Assembly (NCBI GenBank): GCA_903813345.2 | Contig: CAIIXF020000006.1 | Coordinates: 31,106,024 to 31,170,023 of the forward strand | Reading direction: 5' to 3' | DNA length: 64,000 bases | From: Owenia fusiformis | Taxonomy: Eukaryota; Annelida; Polychaeta; Sabellida; Oweniidae | Shown: in pieces, positions 22,201 through 31,884 of the stretch | Layout of the letters: each line of letters starts with the position of its first letter | Numbering within the stretch: position 1 is the stretch's first letter | Made by a program: the position numbers and the translations under genes | Notes under the pieces: model-generated | The model's database searches: none | What the model was told of the DNA's origin: nothing | Seen by the model: only the letters and a program-made list of their open reading frames with translations

Positions 22201-25200
22201 AGTCATATGGGGTCAATAGCATTATCATATGAAGTCAAGGGCATAGTCATATGTGGTCAAGAGCATGATATATGTGGTATATTCAAACATTAGATAAAAA
22301 TGAAGAATAAGTATCAGTAAAAAGTTAAGAAACATCTGTGAAGCCAGCTTGATTTCACCAAGGGGAGCTTTTGCCAGGAGGGGGAGTTTATAGACAGTTT
22401 ATGCAAAAAAACATGCGAAAAGTGCTAAGAATTGTGAAAGACTGCATGAATTTGAAAGAATTTCTGGTCAAGGGGGGGGGGGTTCCACTTCCCCAGCTCT
22501 CCCTTTATAGTAATAGATCTCCATGTTCATCCTATATATTAATACAACAAAGCTTAATCATTCATCCTTCCTTTTAGATATATCAAGTGGGATTGCACCC
22601 TTTCCACGGGAGGGTGAATCTGGTCCTGCAGTCAACAGCAATGTCTCATCAAAAAGAGATTTAGGTAGCAAGAAAACTGTTAAGTCGCACTTGCCTCCAC
22701 TCAAAGGGGATCTGAGCATGAAGAAGGATGCAAGAAGAAACCGTCATAAGGTGCTTAAAGACTGGAGAAATAGGAGAGTAAAGGCTGCCGAGGTAAATAA
22801 TTGTTTTATTTGTTTTCACCCAAGAAAAATTTAGTAAGTTTATTTAAGGCCACCTGTGCGGCTTGCCAGTCTAAAGCCTTCATTGTTGTTGTAATTTTAA
22901 AGGCAAGTGCTCTGTATTTGAAATATTTGTTTACTTTTTGTGCTCCGCACAGAATAGGGCGTTGTGAGGCAGTCATTATAGGGTTCAATGACATCAAAAT
23001 GGCAACATGCACCTCCCAAAGGTCTGCTCTGTTCTGATATGTAAATGCTTTTATCAAAATTCCAGAAAAAACACTTATCTGTTTGACTTGAAATTTCTAG
23101 AGTTGACTAGACATAGGATCTGATTAGGTTTTTGGCTCGTGGATGAATTACTCGGTGGCAATTTTGAATTCTTCTGTAAAAATAGTGCAATACTCATCAC
23201 TGTTGATTGTTTCCCTTTCTTTTATTGCTATTGTTTAGTATCATTAGCATTCAGTGTTTATTCTTGGACCATTGGTTTTCTTAACATGCAGTAAAATTTT
23301 ACTATATATAGTGAAACCCGAATATCCAAGAGGAGTTCGGATTAAACAGGTTTCACAGACCAATGAGATTTGGACCAGAGAGGTAACCCTTTATGGCCAT
23401 TATTATTATATGTGCTGTGGTTTCAATTGAATATATTATGGTTTCTTAAAAGAATTTGCCTGGGTGTTGTATCATCAAAATAAGGGCTCATAACTGAGAA
23501 CAAATTTAATCATCATCTTTAAAAGTATTAAATGTATTGAAAGTTATAGACTAAAGATCTTATTTGTGTTGGTTTCACGTGAGCCTATTGTTAATATGAG
23601 TATACAATATCATGACTTGTTTGTGTAAAACTTTTCAAGGAAAAATCAATTTTTAATGTTAGAATGGAGTGATCAACATGTAAATGTTTGTCATTTTGAT
23701 GGAGTAATCTCTGGATATAGTTGTATCGTCTCTTCAGACTCATCAGATTTATCATTTCCAAGACAAAGTCATCAAATATTGATGAAAAAGCAATTTACCT
23801 TAAGGCTTGTGCAGATTAATTATCTTAATGCTGACTCTTTTAATTTGATGAGGTTGGAGCAGATATTTCATGTTTGTCCCAAAAACAAATGGAACTTACA
23901 TTTTTAAACTTTTTGAACAAAAAAAACCCAAAAATACTCAAAACTCAAAAAAATGGTAGACCCAAGGCTAATTGTTTTTGAGTTGTACAAGGATAAAAGG
24001 TCAGTCAACAACTGATATCTAGAATTTCAGCTTGGCCATGACTTTTGTTAAAATACAATGTTTATTTGCTTTTAATTGTATTAGGTACCAATTATTTATA
24101 GGTTAGGAATATTGACTTAGCATTTCTCTTTGTGAGCAAAGAATAATTACTATAGCTTGAGAAACTTCAATACTTGGAACACAAAGAACCTCAGAAGGTT
24201 TTCATGACACTTCACTTTTTTTCAAAACTTAATAGGGGCCATACCATTGCATAGAATATGAAAGATTGATTAGGTCCACTATTCATTGATTATTGTAGAT
24301 TGATTAGGGTCACTATTCCATTGAAGTTGTTTGGTTAATTTGGGCCACTATTCCATTGAATATGGTAAATTGAATAAGGTTACCATTCCAAAGAATATGG
24401 CAGATTGATTGGGGCCACTATTCCATAAGATATGGTAGGCTTATTGTGGCCACTATTCCAAAGAACATAGTTGGTTAATTGGGGCCCACTCTTCTATAGA
24501 AAATGATAGGTTAATTGGGGCCCACTATTCTAAAGAATGGTTGGTTAATTGGGGCCCACTATTCTATAGAATATGGAAGGCTAGTTGGGGCCACTATTCC
24601 AAAGAACATGGTTGGTTAATTGGGGCCACTATTCCAAAGAACTTGGTTGGTTAATTGGGGCCACTATTCCAAAGAACATGGTTGGTTAATTTGAATATGG
24701 TAGGTTAATCAAACCTTCTTACAACTATCATATGATCATATCAATTATTTATCTGAAATGAAGTGTCTGAATTCTACTCACCAAGCAATTCCAGTAGTCT
24801 CTGATCTCAATGAATCACTCAATACATATGTAATTTGACTCATATAGTAAGCTTATGGAATTGTCTTCTCACTCATCCATCTATCTGTCCATCTGTTCAT
24901 TCATCTGTCCATCCATCCCTCAACATTTTTTGGAACAATGAAAACGGGATATTTGCCAACCAAATGAAATCTTCAAAGATAAGTGACTCAATTTGTCCAG
25001 TGTTTTATGATACCATTTGAAAGGCTAGAAGGTCAGCTTTAACAATCTTTTCTGCTTAAATAGATTTCATAATTATAAAGTTGGCAAATTAACACCATTT
25101 CATTCCAAGAGTGTTATTTACAAATTTATTGTAACATTTTGATTTTAGAAAAGCAGACAAGAAATAGCATTAGAATAGAAAATTAGTGTCAAACTAAATC

Positions 25201-25787
25201 TGTTTGGTAAAGGAAAACATAGAATTGTCATCTGAAATATATAATGTACAGGGCGAGCCAAAAGAGGTTACCCAAACAAATGTCTATAACCCCGGAGTCA
25301 TTTAGCAAGGTTTAAGGTCATATCTGGCACAATTAAACCTTGTTCAATGTTCTTTTATTCTACATGTTCTATTAATTTTCACTGGTATGTCAGTTTTCAA
25401 TGCTAATCATTATATCAGGTACAAAATTGCCACCTAATCATGAAATCACTATTTGATCAACTTGATCAATTTGATCAACTTTCCTTATATTCCTCAAACT
25501 TTCCTCTAATTGTATATTCAAATGCTGGGACAAATATCATCATTATTCTGACCTTTGATTTTTGTTTGATTAGCCTGTTTAATTAAAGATCTGATTGTTT
25601 TATACATTGTAGGAGATGTCACATAAGATAATGGATGAGAAGGAATTACTGTCAGTTCGCTCATTGCGTTCTAGAGCTACCTCACAAACCACTTCAAGAG
25701 CCCCATCCCCTACACCTGGGTCAAGTCAACCTGCCCATTTCAATGGTATGTCATTCTTACTATCAAGCCAACTTGCACATTTCAATG

Positions 25788-25819
<32 letters not shown>

Positions 25820-28800
25820 CTTTTTTTCTTTATTCATTCATTTCACATACAACTTCTAACATACAATTCATTTTCATATAGTACTGTTAAATTGACATAA
25901 TTTCCATATTTGAATTTACTGATACAGTTTTTGGCTACTAAGACCAAATTATTTATATCACTGTTTTCCATTCCTAAAAGTATATCACTAGTTGACATAT
26001 GTATCATTTTGCCAAATTTAGCATTGCATTTATCTTGTACAACTTTCCACAATCCTTTAACAATTCTACATTCCACAAAGAAATGTTCATATGTATCTCT
26101 CATCGTATTACAATATTTACAGTTCTCATTCTCAGAAAGTTTCATCTTGTATAATAATATGTTTGTTGGGTAAATTTTATGTATAATTTTATATTGCAAT
26201 GCTTTAAGTCTTGGTTCTTTAATTTTTGAAAATTCATACCAAATAGTTTTCCATGTCAAATTTTGATAAATTTGATCCCATTTTGCTTCAACCTTTGGAA
26301 TCATTAACTCTTTATCCAAAATCATATTCTTAAAATGCTTTGCGGTGATATCTTTAACAAACATTTTATTATATTTACAAGGTTTCTCCTCCTGTTGAAT
26401 ATCAACATCGACATTCATCAGTGCACTTTTAACTACATTGTATTGTAAAAGGATTTCAGGTGTTTGCCCGACAATCTGTACAATTTCATCATAATCTTTT
26501 ATGGAACCATTTTGACTTAGAAAATCTTTTACTTTTACAATACCTCGGTCCATCCATTTTTTGAAATAAATATTTGACCTTTTAAACTGTATGTTCATAT
26601 TATTCCAAAACACATCGTGCTTTGAAACACTTTTTGTGATCCTGAGGTCTCTATTGTTGAGCCATTGTTTGATTAGATATATGTAAAATTCTGGGAGTTT
26701 CTCTATTTCTGTTTTATTTTTGAGATTTTCATAATTTGTTTGATATTCAAATATAAATGGTCCATGTCCAGATTTTTTTAGAAAATGTTTAAATATATTA
26801 CGCCAAGTAGCTTGATGTGTTATAGAATATCTTTTTACCCAGGTCATAATCATTGTACTTTGCGTAACGTTTATATCAATCATATTTATACCTCCATTTA
26901 CATATTTTTGACGAAGTATTTTTCTTTTTATCCGTTCCCCTCCTCTCCCAGTTTTATTCCCCCATAAAAACTGATACAAAATATGATTTATATTGTCTAA
27001 TATGTTTTGAGGTGCTTTAAACACCATCAGCATATTTGTTATTTGAGATGCTATCAAAGATTTAATTAAGTTGACTTTTCCAATAAGGGTAATATTTCTC
27101 TTTGACCACAATTTTATCAATGATTTCATTTTATCTATTTTTTGGTTCCAGTTTATTTCAATTTTGCTAGCTTCACATGTATTAGAAAATATAATTCCTA
27201 AGATTTTCAGTTTGGCATTATGTCCAAGTTTCCACGTTATACTACATGGTGATTCCATTGAGTTTTTATTTTGCCCGAGCCACATTGCTTGGGATTTTTC
27301 TTTATTTAGTTTCAAACCTGTGGTCAAATAGAACTTGTCAGACTCTTTCATGAGTTCTTCTAGTGATGCGCTATCTTTTAGAAATGCAGTAGCATCATCT
27401 GCATATGTTGTAATTTTGACATTAGTTTCATTGTTTATAGTAATTCCTTTTATATTATCATTTTGCCTAATTTTATTTGAGAACATTTCTGTTGCTAAAA
27501 CGAAGATCAATGCACTTAATGGACAGCCTTGACGCAAGCCTTGCTTTAATTCAAACCACTGGGTGAAAAATCCATTATTTGTTACCGCTGATGTAGTATT
27601 TTTATTAAAAACTTGAATCCATTTGATAAAGCTTTCACCAAAATTATATTTTTTGAGCATTTCAATGATGAATGTTTTTGATATCGAATCAAATGCCCGG
27701 GAATAATCTAATGCGACCATCATTGCTGGTAAATTCTCTGTCTCAATATGATTTAATACATCATCAATAAGTCGAAGATTAAGATGGATACCTCGCTCCT
27801 TCATATAAGCATTTTGATCTGAATTAACCAATTTCTTAATTACCTTTTGTAACCTCTGAGCTAAAACTGATGCCCCTATTTTATAGTCAACGCATGTTAG
27901 TGAAATTGGGCGAAAACTTTTCAATTTATTCCTTGGGAGTTCTTTACCCTTTAAAAGCAATGTGATGATACCTTTTCTCTGGCTACACGATAATTGTCCC
28001 TTTTGATATGAAAAGTTTAAAGAGTTAATTAAAATCAATTTGACCCTTGACCAGAAAACTTTATAAAAAGCAGATGTAAGTCCATCTATGCCTGGACTTG
28101 AGTCATTTTTCATCTTTTTTAAACATTTTGAGCATTCATCTACAGATATTTCACCTTCACATAATTTCATATCATCATTATTTAATTTAGGAACATTGAT
28201 ATCTTCTATGAAATCATTTAAAGTATATTTAATGTCATCATTTACTTCATATAAGTTCTGATAATATTCAAATAAGATATCTAGCACTTCATTTGTGTTA
28301 GATGTTAATGTTCCATTGCTTTTTTCTAAATGCTCAATTGTTTTCATTTTTGCATTAGAACTTTCCAATCCCAGAAAAAACTTTGTATTCTTTTCACCTT
28401 TTTCTACCCAGTCAATTTTTGAGCGAATTTGAGCACCTTTTGCTTTATTTTCTGTCGCTAATTCAAATTGTAAATTTAATCTATTTTCAACATTTTTAAA
28501 TTCTGCATTATTTGGGGCCTTTGCCAACCTTTTTTGTGCCAAATTCAACTCATGTTCCAAAAGCTTGAGATCATTTTTTTGATTTAAAGCACGTTTTTGA
28601 CAAAAAGAAATAGTCTTTTGTTTGATTTCACTTTTGCATGCATCCCACAGTGTTTGCGGGTTAAGATTCTCAAAATCCTGAGTGACATTTTCAATTAAAT
28701 TATTTATAAGTGATATATAGTGTTTGTCTTTTAAAAGGCTGTTGTTAAACTTCCAATATCCCCTTCCCTTATCTGTTGATCCAAAAATTATATTTGCACA

Positions 28801-31800
28801 TACTGTTTTATGATCTGATCTTGCACATGGGTAAATGTCTGCACTCACAGTTTTATTAGCTAATCCATTTGAAACAAATAAATAATCCAGCCTTCTAGCT
28901 ATAAATGGATTTTTCTGATACCATGAATATTCTTGAACATCCTCATTATGATTACGCCAAATGTCATTCAGATTATTCAAATTGACAAACCTATTAAGTT
29001 TTTCAACCACTTTTTTGCTATGCTTATTACCAGATATAATATCAATGTCATTGTTCATCACACAGTTCATATCACCACCAACTATAATTTCAAAATTCTC
29101 ATCACCAATCGTATCTATTAATTTACTGAGGTTATTCAAAAATTCAATCTTATCATTATCTCTGTTCGGAGCATAGCAATTCACCAGTGCAATTCTTGTA
29201 CCCTCAGTTTTTATTTTCATTATTTGAATGGTACATTTCAATGGTATGTTATCCTTACTTTCAAGTCAACTTGCATATTTCAGTGGTATGTCATCCTTAC
29301 TTTCAAGTCAACCTGCACATGTCAGTGGTATGTCATCCTTACTTTCAAGTCAACCTGCACATGTCAGTGGTATGTCATCCTTACTTTCAAGTCAACCTGC
29401 ACATGTCAGTGGTATGTCATCCTTACTTTCAAGTCAACTTGCATATTTCAGTGGTATGTCATCATTACTTTCAAGTCAACCTGTACATTTCAGTGGTATG
29501 TCATCATTACTTTCAAGTCAACCTGCACGTTTCTGTGGTATGTCATCCTTACTTTCAAGTCAATCTGTACATTTCAATGGTATGTCATCCTTACTTCCAA
29601 GTCAGCCTGCATGTTTCTGTGGTATGTTATCCTTACTTTCAAGTCAGCCTGCACATTTCAGTGGTATGTCATCCTTACTTTTAAGTCAACCTGCACATTT
29701 CAGTGGTATGTCATCATTACTTTCAAGTCAACCTGTACATTTCAGTGGTATGTTATCCTTACTTTCAAGTCAACCTGCACATTTCAGTGGTATGTCATCA
29801 TTACTTTCAAGTCAACCTGTACATTTCAGTGGTATGTTATCCTTACTTTCAAGTCAACCTGCACATTTCAGTGGTATGTCATCCTTACTTTCAAGTCAAC
29901 CTGCACATTTCAATGGTATGTCATCCTTACTTTCAAGTCAACTTGCATATTTCAGTGGTATGTCATCCTTTCTTTCAAGTTGACCTGCACATTTTAATGG
30001 TATGTTATCCTTACTTTCAAGTCAGCCTTCACGTTTCTGTGGTATGTCATCATTACTTTCAAGTCAACCTGCACATTTCAGTGGTATGTTATCCTTACTT
30101 TCAAGTCAACCTGTACATTTCAATGGTATGTCATCCTTACTTTCAAGTCAACCTGTACATTTCAATGGTATGTCATCCTTACTTTCAAGTCAACCTGTAC
30201 ATTTCAATGGTATGTTATCCTTACTTTCAAGTCAACTTGTACATTTCAATGGTATTTCATCCTTACTTTCAAGTCAACCTGTACATTTCAACGGTATGTC
30301 ATCCTTACTTTCAAGTCAACCTGTACATTTCAATGGTATGTCATCCTTACTTTCAAGTCAACCTGTACATTTCAATGGTATGTCATCCTTACTTTCAAGT
30401 CAACCTGTACATTTCAATGGTATGTCATCCTTACTTTCAAGTCAACCTGCACATTTCAATGGTATATCATCCTCAAGATGACCTCCGCTTTCCAAAAATT
30501 TGAAAGCTTGAAAAATTTCCTGACCTAAGAAGCAGTTTGATCAATTCCAAACTAAATTAATTTCATACTGATTGGCTTAAAAGTCAACAATTTTATTTCA
30601 TCATTTATTTTTAGCTTATTTCAAACAAATCATGTCATACCAAAAAACAGGACCGTAAGAAAGTTGAATAATTTCGTCAATTTTGCATATTTTAGAATTA
30701 TTTAGTTCATTCAATATGAATTCTGTTCCTGAAGTTTGATGATAATCTGTCAATTGTGTCAAAAACTACAGTACTTTACGAAACAAGCTCAAAGTGGGCA
30801 CTTCTCCTCTCTTTGCACAAACGAATACTGTGAACCAAGTTGTTAATGACCCTAACCTATACACATCAATGTGGATGGTACATATTGGGGTAGTTATTGC
30901 CCTCTTAAGGTTGTTAGGGGCCTGTCAGTATACACATTGGCTTTGAGAAATCACCAAAGATAAGAATCTGGGGGATTTAGATCTGGCAGATGAACTGCCC
31001 ATATGGTTTGCGTTCTGCGACTGATGAGCTGACCACCAAAGCATTGCCTAAACCATTTCAGCATATCATTTGCAGTGTTAGGGTGGTATTGGCTTGTATT
31101 GGTGGTATTATTCTTGGAATAAACTTGTCCATTCAGAAAGATATGTGTGGAGGGAGATCATCAACAACTTTGTTTGCCGGATTGAATTGTGCATAGAGAG
31201 GAGAGGTGCACATCTTGGGCATGTTTTGTAAGGAACTGTAAATTTTGACTCAACTAACAAATTATTATCAAACTTTCACAACAAAATTCACATTGAATGA
31301 ACTAAATAATTCTGAAATTACAAGGCAAAATATGCAAAATTGAGTTATTCAACTTTCTTACGGCCCTGTTTCTTTTGGACACCCTGTATTCACAACAATA
31401 CTTACACAAGACTCATATGTTTTCCATGACTCTTTCATTGTACATGTATTTCAAGGTCACCCAAATGGCAGCGGCTGGACAGAGGAAAATGAAAGATCAC
31501 AGCATGAATCCAACAGTAACAATCAAACAATGCAAAATTCTAAAATTACTGGACATAGTGCAAGCTTAGAGACAGATTCAGTGGGAAGTGCAGAAACTGA
31601 AAGCACCAACTTAACATCAGGAGTAATGGTGCCAGAATTGAACAATGGGGATCCAGTTTCACAGATAAATGAAGGGAATCCTCAGATACCAAGCATTACG
31701 ACAGAAAGTATGGATGATGGAAATACCAAATCACATGAAAATCTACAGAATGGCCAATTGAGAAATGAAGGCAAGAAAGTAAAATTCAATGATAAGCCAT

Positions 31801-31805
31801 TATAG
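19250..31805 (+). CDS. Unrecognised four-exon gene; predicted dual-acylated 243-residue protein (starts MGCTSTK)
   Basis: I do not recognise this family. Exons 19250-19283, 22578-22792, 25613-25745 and 31456-31805 join in phase (1, 0, 1) to exactly 244 codons including TAA. The protein begins MGCTSTKQEG; Gly2, Thr6 and Lys7 fit the N-myristoylation consensus and Cys3 is a likely palmitoylation site, predicting membrane attachment. Residues about 45-90 are basic and helix-prone (MKKDARRNRHKVLKDWRNRR). Residues about 95-127 are Ser/Arg/Pro-rich, and the last ~115 are acidic, Ser/Asn-rich and probably disordered, ending KKVKFNDKPL. There is no transmembrane segment. The third exon ends inside a 42-bp minisatellite carrying its donor, and a LINE sits in the third intron. 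Function unknown; an adaptor or scaffold role is speculation. The phase agreement supports a real gene; exon 1 is the least certain part. Confidence 0.65.
19399..19722 (+). mobile_element. 5'-truncated LINE remnant (3' end of ORF2)
   Basis: The frame from 19399 to the TAA at 19606-19608 encodes GLCGECETLIHFIKDC and onward to a natural C-terminus (YAMYQHRTNAIL). The CGEC-4-H-4-C pattern is the CCHC knuckle at the end of many non-LTR retrotransposon ORF2 proteins. It is followed by a short 3' tail with AATAAAG and an ATATAT run to about 19722. The 5' junction is not clear. It lies in intron 1 of the MGCTSTK gene, same strand. Confidence 0.75.
20307..21552. mobile_element. Inverted-repeat element with ~190-bp arms
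   Basis: The left arm at about 20307-20500 pairs with the right arm at about 21360-21552. Both ends carry AAGGAATATTCCTTGCCA, whose first 14 bases are themselves a palindrome. The arms share long strings such as TGATATGG/CATATGGTAGCTATAA and AGCTGCCATCTTTTAA. The central ~860 bases show no transposase. No clear flanking duplication. Confidence 0.8.
21577..22275. repeat. 22-bp minisatellite with higher-order structure
   Basis: About 30 degenerate units of GAGCATAGTCATATGTGGTC plus AA, 19-25 bases each. A larger block of about 110 bases (TCAATAGCATTATCATATGA followed by AGTCAAGGGCATAG) recurs about four times in the right half. It lies in intron 1 of the MGCTSTK gene and is not coding. Confidence 0.9.
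22578..22792 (+). CDS. MGCTSTK gene, exon 2
   Basis: The acceptor is CTTCCTTTTAG and the donor GCCGAG/GTAAAT. It starts at a second codon position and ends in phase 0. It encodes ISSGIAPFPREGESG, then KKTVKSHLPPLKGDL, then the basic helix-prone KKDARRNRHKVLKDWRNRR. The clean frame and splice sites support a real exon. Confidence 0.7.
24240..24710. repeat. ~36-bp tandem repeat
   Basis: About 13 units of a sequence like GGTTGGTTAATTGGGGCCAC followed by TATTCCAAAGAACAT, 28-37 bases each, with homogeneous units at the right end. Intronic, no open frame of note. Confidence 0.88.
24866..24925. repeat. CATC/TCTG-rich microsatellite
   Basis: An irregular tetranucleotide run of ATCC, ATCT and GTCC words. 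Simple-sequence repeat. Confidence 0.75.
25613..25745 (+). CDS. MGCTSTK gene, exon 3
   Basis: The acceptor is ACATTGTAG and the donor AATG/GTATGT. It encodes EMSHKIMDEKELLSVRSLRS, then a Ser/Thr/Pro-rich RATSQTTSRAPSPTPGSSQP and AHFN. The last 25 exonic bases plus 17 intronic bases form the unit of the downstream 42-bp array. Donor use at the second copy (after 25787) would add 14 residues in frame. Confidence 0.7.
25721..25790 (+). repeat. 42-bp splice-donor minisatellite, left part (before LINE insertion)
   Basis: The first units of the array include the end of exon 3 (25721-25745) and a second copy ending at 25787, each with AATG/GTAT donor-like sequence. A LINE then interrupts the array; it resumes at 29233. 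Confidence 0.85.
25791..29232 (-). mobile_element. L1/Tx1-like LINE, 5' truncated, inserted in the 42-bp array
   Basis: The element reads on the minus strand. Its poly(A) tail appears as a T run from 25791, and its truncated 5' end lies at 29232. ACATTTCAATGGTA at 25777-25790 and 29233-29246 is the best candidate target-site duplication, although the target is itself repetitive. Length about 3.4 kb. It lies antisense in intron 3 of the MGCTSTK gene. The long undamaged reading frame indicates a recent insertion. Confidence 0.93.
25843..29232 (-). CDS. LINE ORF2: APE endonuclease (partial), reverse transcriptase, CCHC knuckle
   Basis: About 1,128 residues without a stop (the open frame runs a few codons past the element boundary into the flanking repeat). 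The N-terminal ~150 residues are the C-terminal part of an apurinic-type endonuclease: LVNCYAPNRDN, IIVGGDMNCV, RRLDYLFVSNGL and the catalytic ARSDHK. The reverse transcriptase follows, with FRPISLTCVDYKI, MVALDYSRAFDS (catalytic Asp), LKQGLRQGCPLSALIF and the YADDATAF box. The downstream region (NKTGRGGERIKRKILRQKYV, GGINMIDI) resembles L1/Tx1-group proteins. A CKYCNTMRDTYEHFFVEC knuckle lies near the C-terminus. The first ~70 endonuclease residues are missing through 5' truncation, so autonomous movement is unlikely. Clade assignment is tentative. Confidence 0.93.
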   Translation of the reverse strand, partial: TIQIMKIKTEGTRIALVNCYAPNRDNDKIEFLNNLSKLIDTIGDENFEIIVGGDMNCVMNNDIDIISGNKHSKKVVEKLNRFVNLNNLNDIWRNHNEDVQEYSWYQKNPFIARRLDYLFVSNGLANKTVSADIYPCARSDHKTVCANIIFGSTDKGRGYWKFNNSLLKDKHYISLINNLIENVTQDFENLNPQTLWDACKSEIKQKTISFCQKRALNQKNDLKLLEHELNLAQKRLAKAPNNAEFKNVENRLNLQFELATENKAKGAQIRSKIDWVEKGEKNTKFFLGLESSNAKMKTIEHLEKSNGTLTSNTNEVLDILFEYYQNLYEVNDDIKYTLNDFIEDINVPKLNNDDMKLCEGEISVDECSKCLKKMKNDSSPGIDGLTSAFYKVFWSRVKLILINSLNFSYQKGQLSCSQRKGIITLLLKGKELPRNKLKSFRPISLTCVDYKIGASVLAQRLQKVIKKLVNSDQNAYMKERGIHLNLRLIDDVLNHIETENLPAMMVALDYSRAFDSISKTFIIEMLKKYNFGESFIKWIQVFNKNTTSAVTNNGFFTQWFELKQGLRQGCPLSALIFVLATEMFSNKIRQNDNIKGITINNETNVKITTYADDATAFLKDSASLEELMKESDKFYLTTGLKLNKEKSQAMWLGQNKNSMESPCSITWKLGHNAKLKILGIIFSNTCEASKIEINWNQKIDKMKSLIKLWSKRNITLIGKVNLIKSLIASQITNMLMVFKAPQNILDNINHILYQFLWGNKTGRGGERIKRKILRQKYVNGGINMIDINVTQSTMIMTWVKRYSITHQATWRNIFKHFLKKSGHGPFIFEYQTNYENLKNKTEIEKLPEFYIYLIKQWLNNRDLRITKSVSKHDVFWNNMNIQFKRSNIYFKKWMDRGIVKVKDFLSQNGSIKDYDEIVQIVGQTPEILLQYNVVKSALMNVDVDIQQEEKPCKYNKMFVKDITAKHFKNMILDKELMIPKVEAKWDQIYQNLTWKTIWYEFSKIKEPRLKALQYKIIHKIYPTNILLYKMKLSENENCKYCNTMRDTYEHFFVECRIVKGLWKVVQDKCNAKFGKMIHMSTSDILLGMENSDINNLVLVAKNCISKFKYGNYVNLTVLYENELYVRSCM
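29233..30475 (+). repeat. 42-bp splice-donor minisatellite, main array (~29-30 units)
   Basis: The unit is GTATGTCATCCTTACTTTCA followed by AGTCAACCTGTACATTTCAATG. Each copy matches the end of exon 3 and its donor (AATG or AGTG followed by GTATGT). Variants CACATTTCAGTGG, CATGTCAGTGG, TACATTTCAATGG and TGTTTCTGTGG cluster in sub-blocks, with the right-hand ~10 copies most uniform. Because 42 is 14 codons, all three forward frames stay open for long stretches; these are not independent genes. Confidence 0.95.
30628..31388 (-). mobile_element. Tc1/mariner-superfamily relic with terminal inverted repeats
   Basis: The right end reads GTTTCTTTTGGACACCCTG then TA at 31387-31388. The left end near 30628-30660 has the imperfect inverse (CAAAAAACAGGACCGTAAG). 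The arms pair for about 100 bases (for example AGAATTATTTAGTTCATTC inverted near 31300). A decayed transposase lies inside on the minus strand. It is located in intron 3 of the MGCTSTK gene. Confidence 0.8.
30860..31100 (-). pseudogene. Decayed mariner-like transposase fragment
   Basis: Minus-strand translation gives CFGGQLISRRTQTIWAVHLP then DLNPPDSYLW, a stop, and FLKANVYTDRPLTTLR. The PDLNPPDSYLW string matches the (S)PDLNPxDxxLWGxLK motif holding the last catalytic acid of Tc1/mariner-related DDE transposases. In-frame stops show it is inactive. Confidence 0.8.
31456..31805 (+). CDS. MGCTSTK gene, exon 4 (C-terminal, stop)
   Basis: The acceptor is ATGTATTTCAAG; its first bases GT join the G from exon 3 to make GGT (Gly). 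It encodes HPNGSGWTEENERSQHESNS and a long Ser/Asn/Glu-rich tail with SLETDSVGSAETESTNLTSG, ending KKVKFNDKPL and TAA at 31803-31805. No AATAAA is visible close downstream; the UTR runs into an inverted-repeat element at about 31885. Confidence 0.68.
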
Positions 31806-31884
31806 CTAAACATTCTTATATAACTAATATTTACTTGTATAACTAATATTTAATGTAACAAATTTTTTTGGTCTGTTTAGCCCA

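Larger units (their letters stand above)
22793..25612. other. Intron 2 of the MGCTSTK gene
   Basis: Contains a 36-bp tandem repeat (about 24240-24710), a CATC/TCTG-type microsatellite (about 24866-24925), a degraded inverted end near 23310-23375 (GTGAAACCCGAATATCC with a later GGTTTCAC, like pogo/Tigger ends), and an isolated mariner-like end near 25249 (ACAGGGCGAGCCAAAAGAGG). No further exon was seen. Confidence 0.5.

Noticed and set aside
21577-22275. CRISPR-like regular repeat
   Set aside because: The repeats are contiguous minisatellite units without unique spacers, in an animal intron.
29187-30503. Open frames of 250-266 residues in all three plus frames, apparent Ser-rich or Phe/Tyr-rich repeat proteins
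   Set aside because: The 42-base period keeps every frame open. Only the frame continuing exon 3 has any link to a gene, and a stop near 29980 interrupts it.
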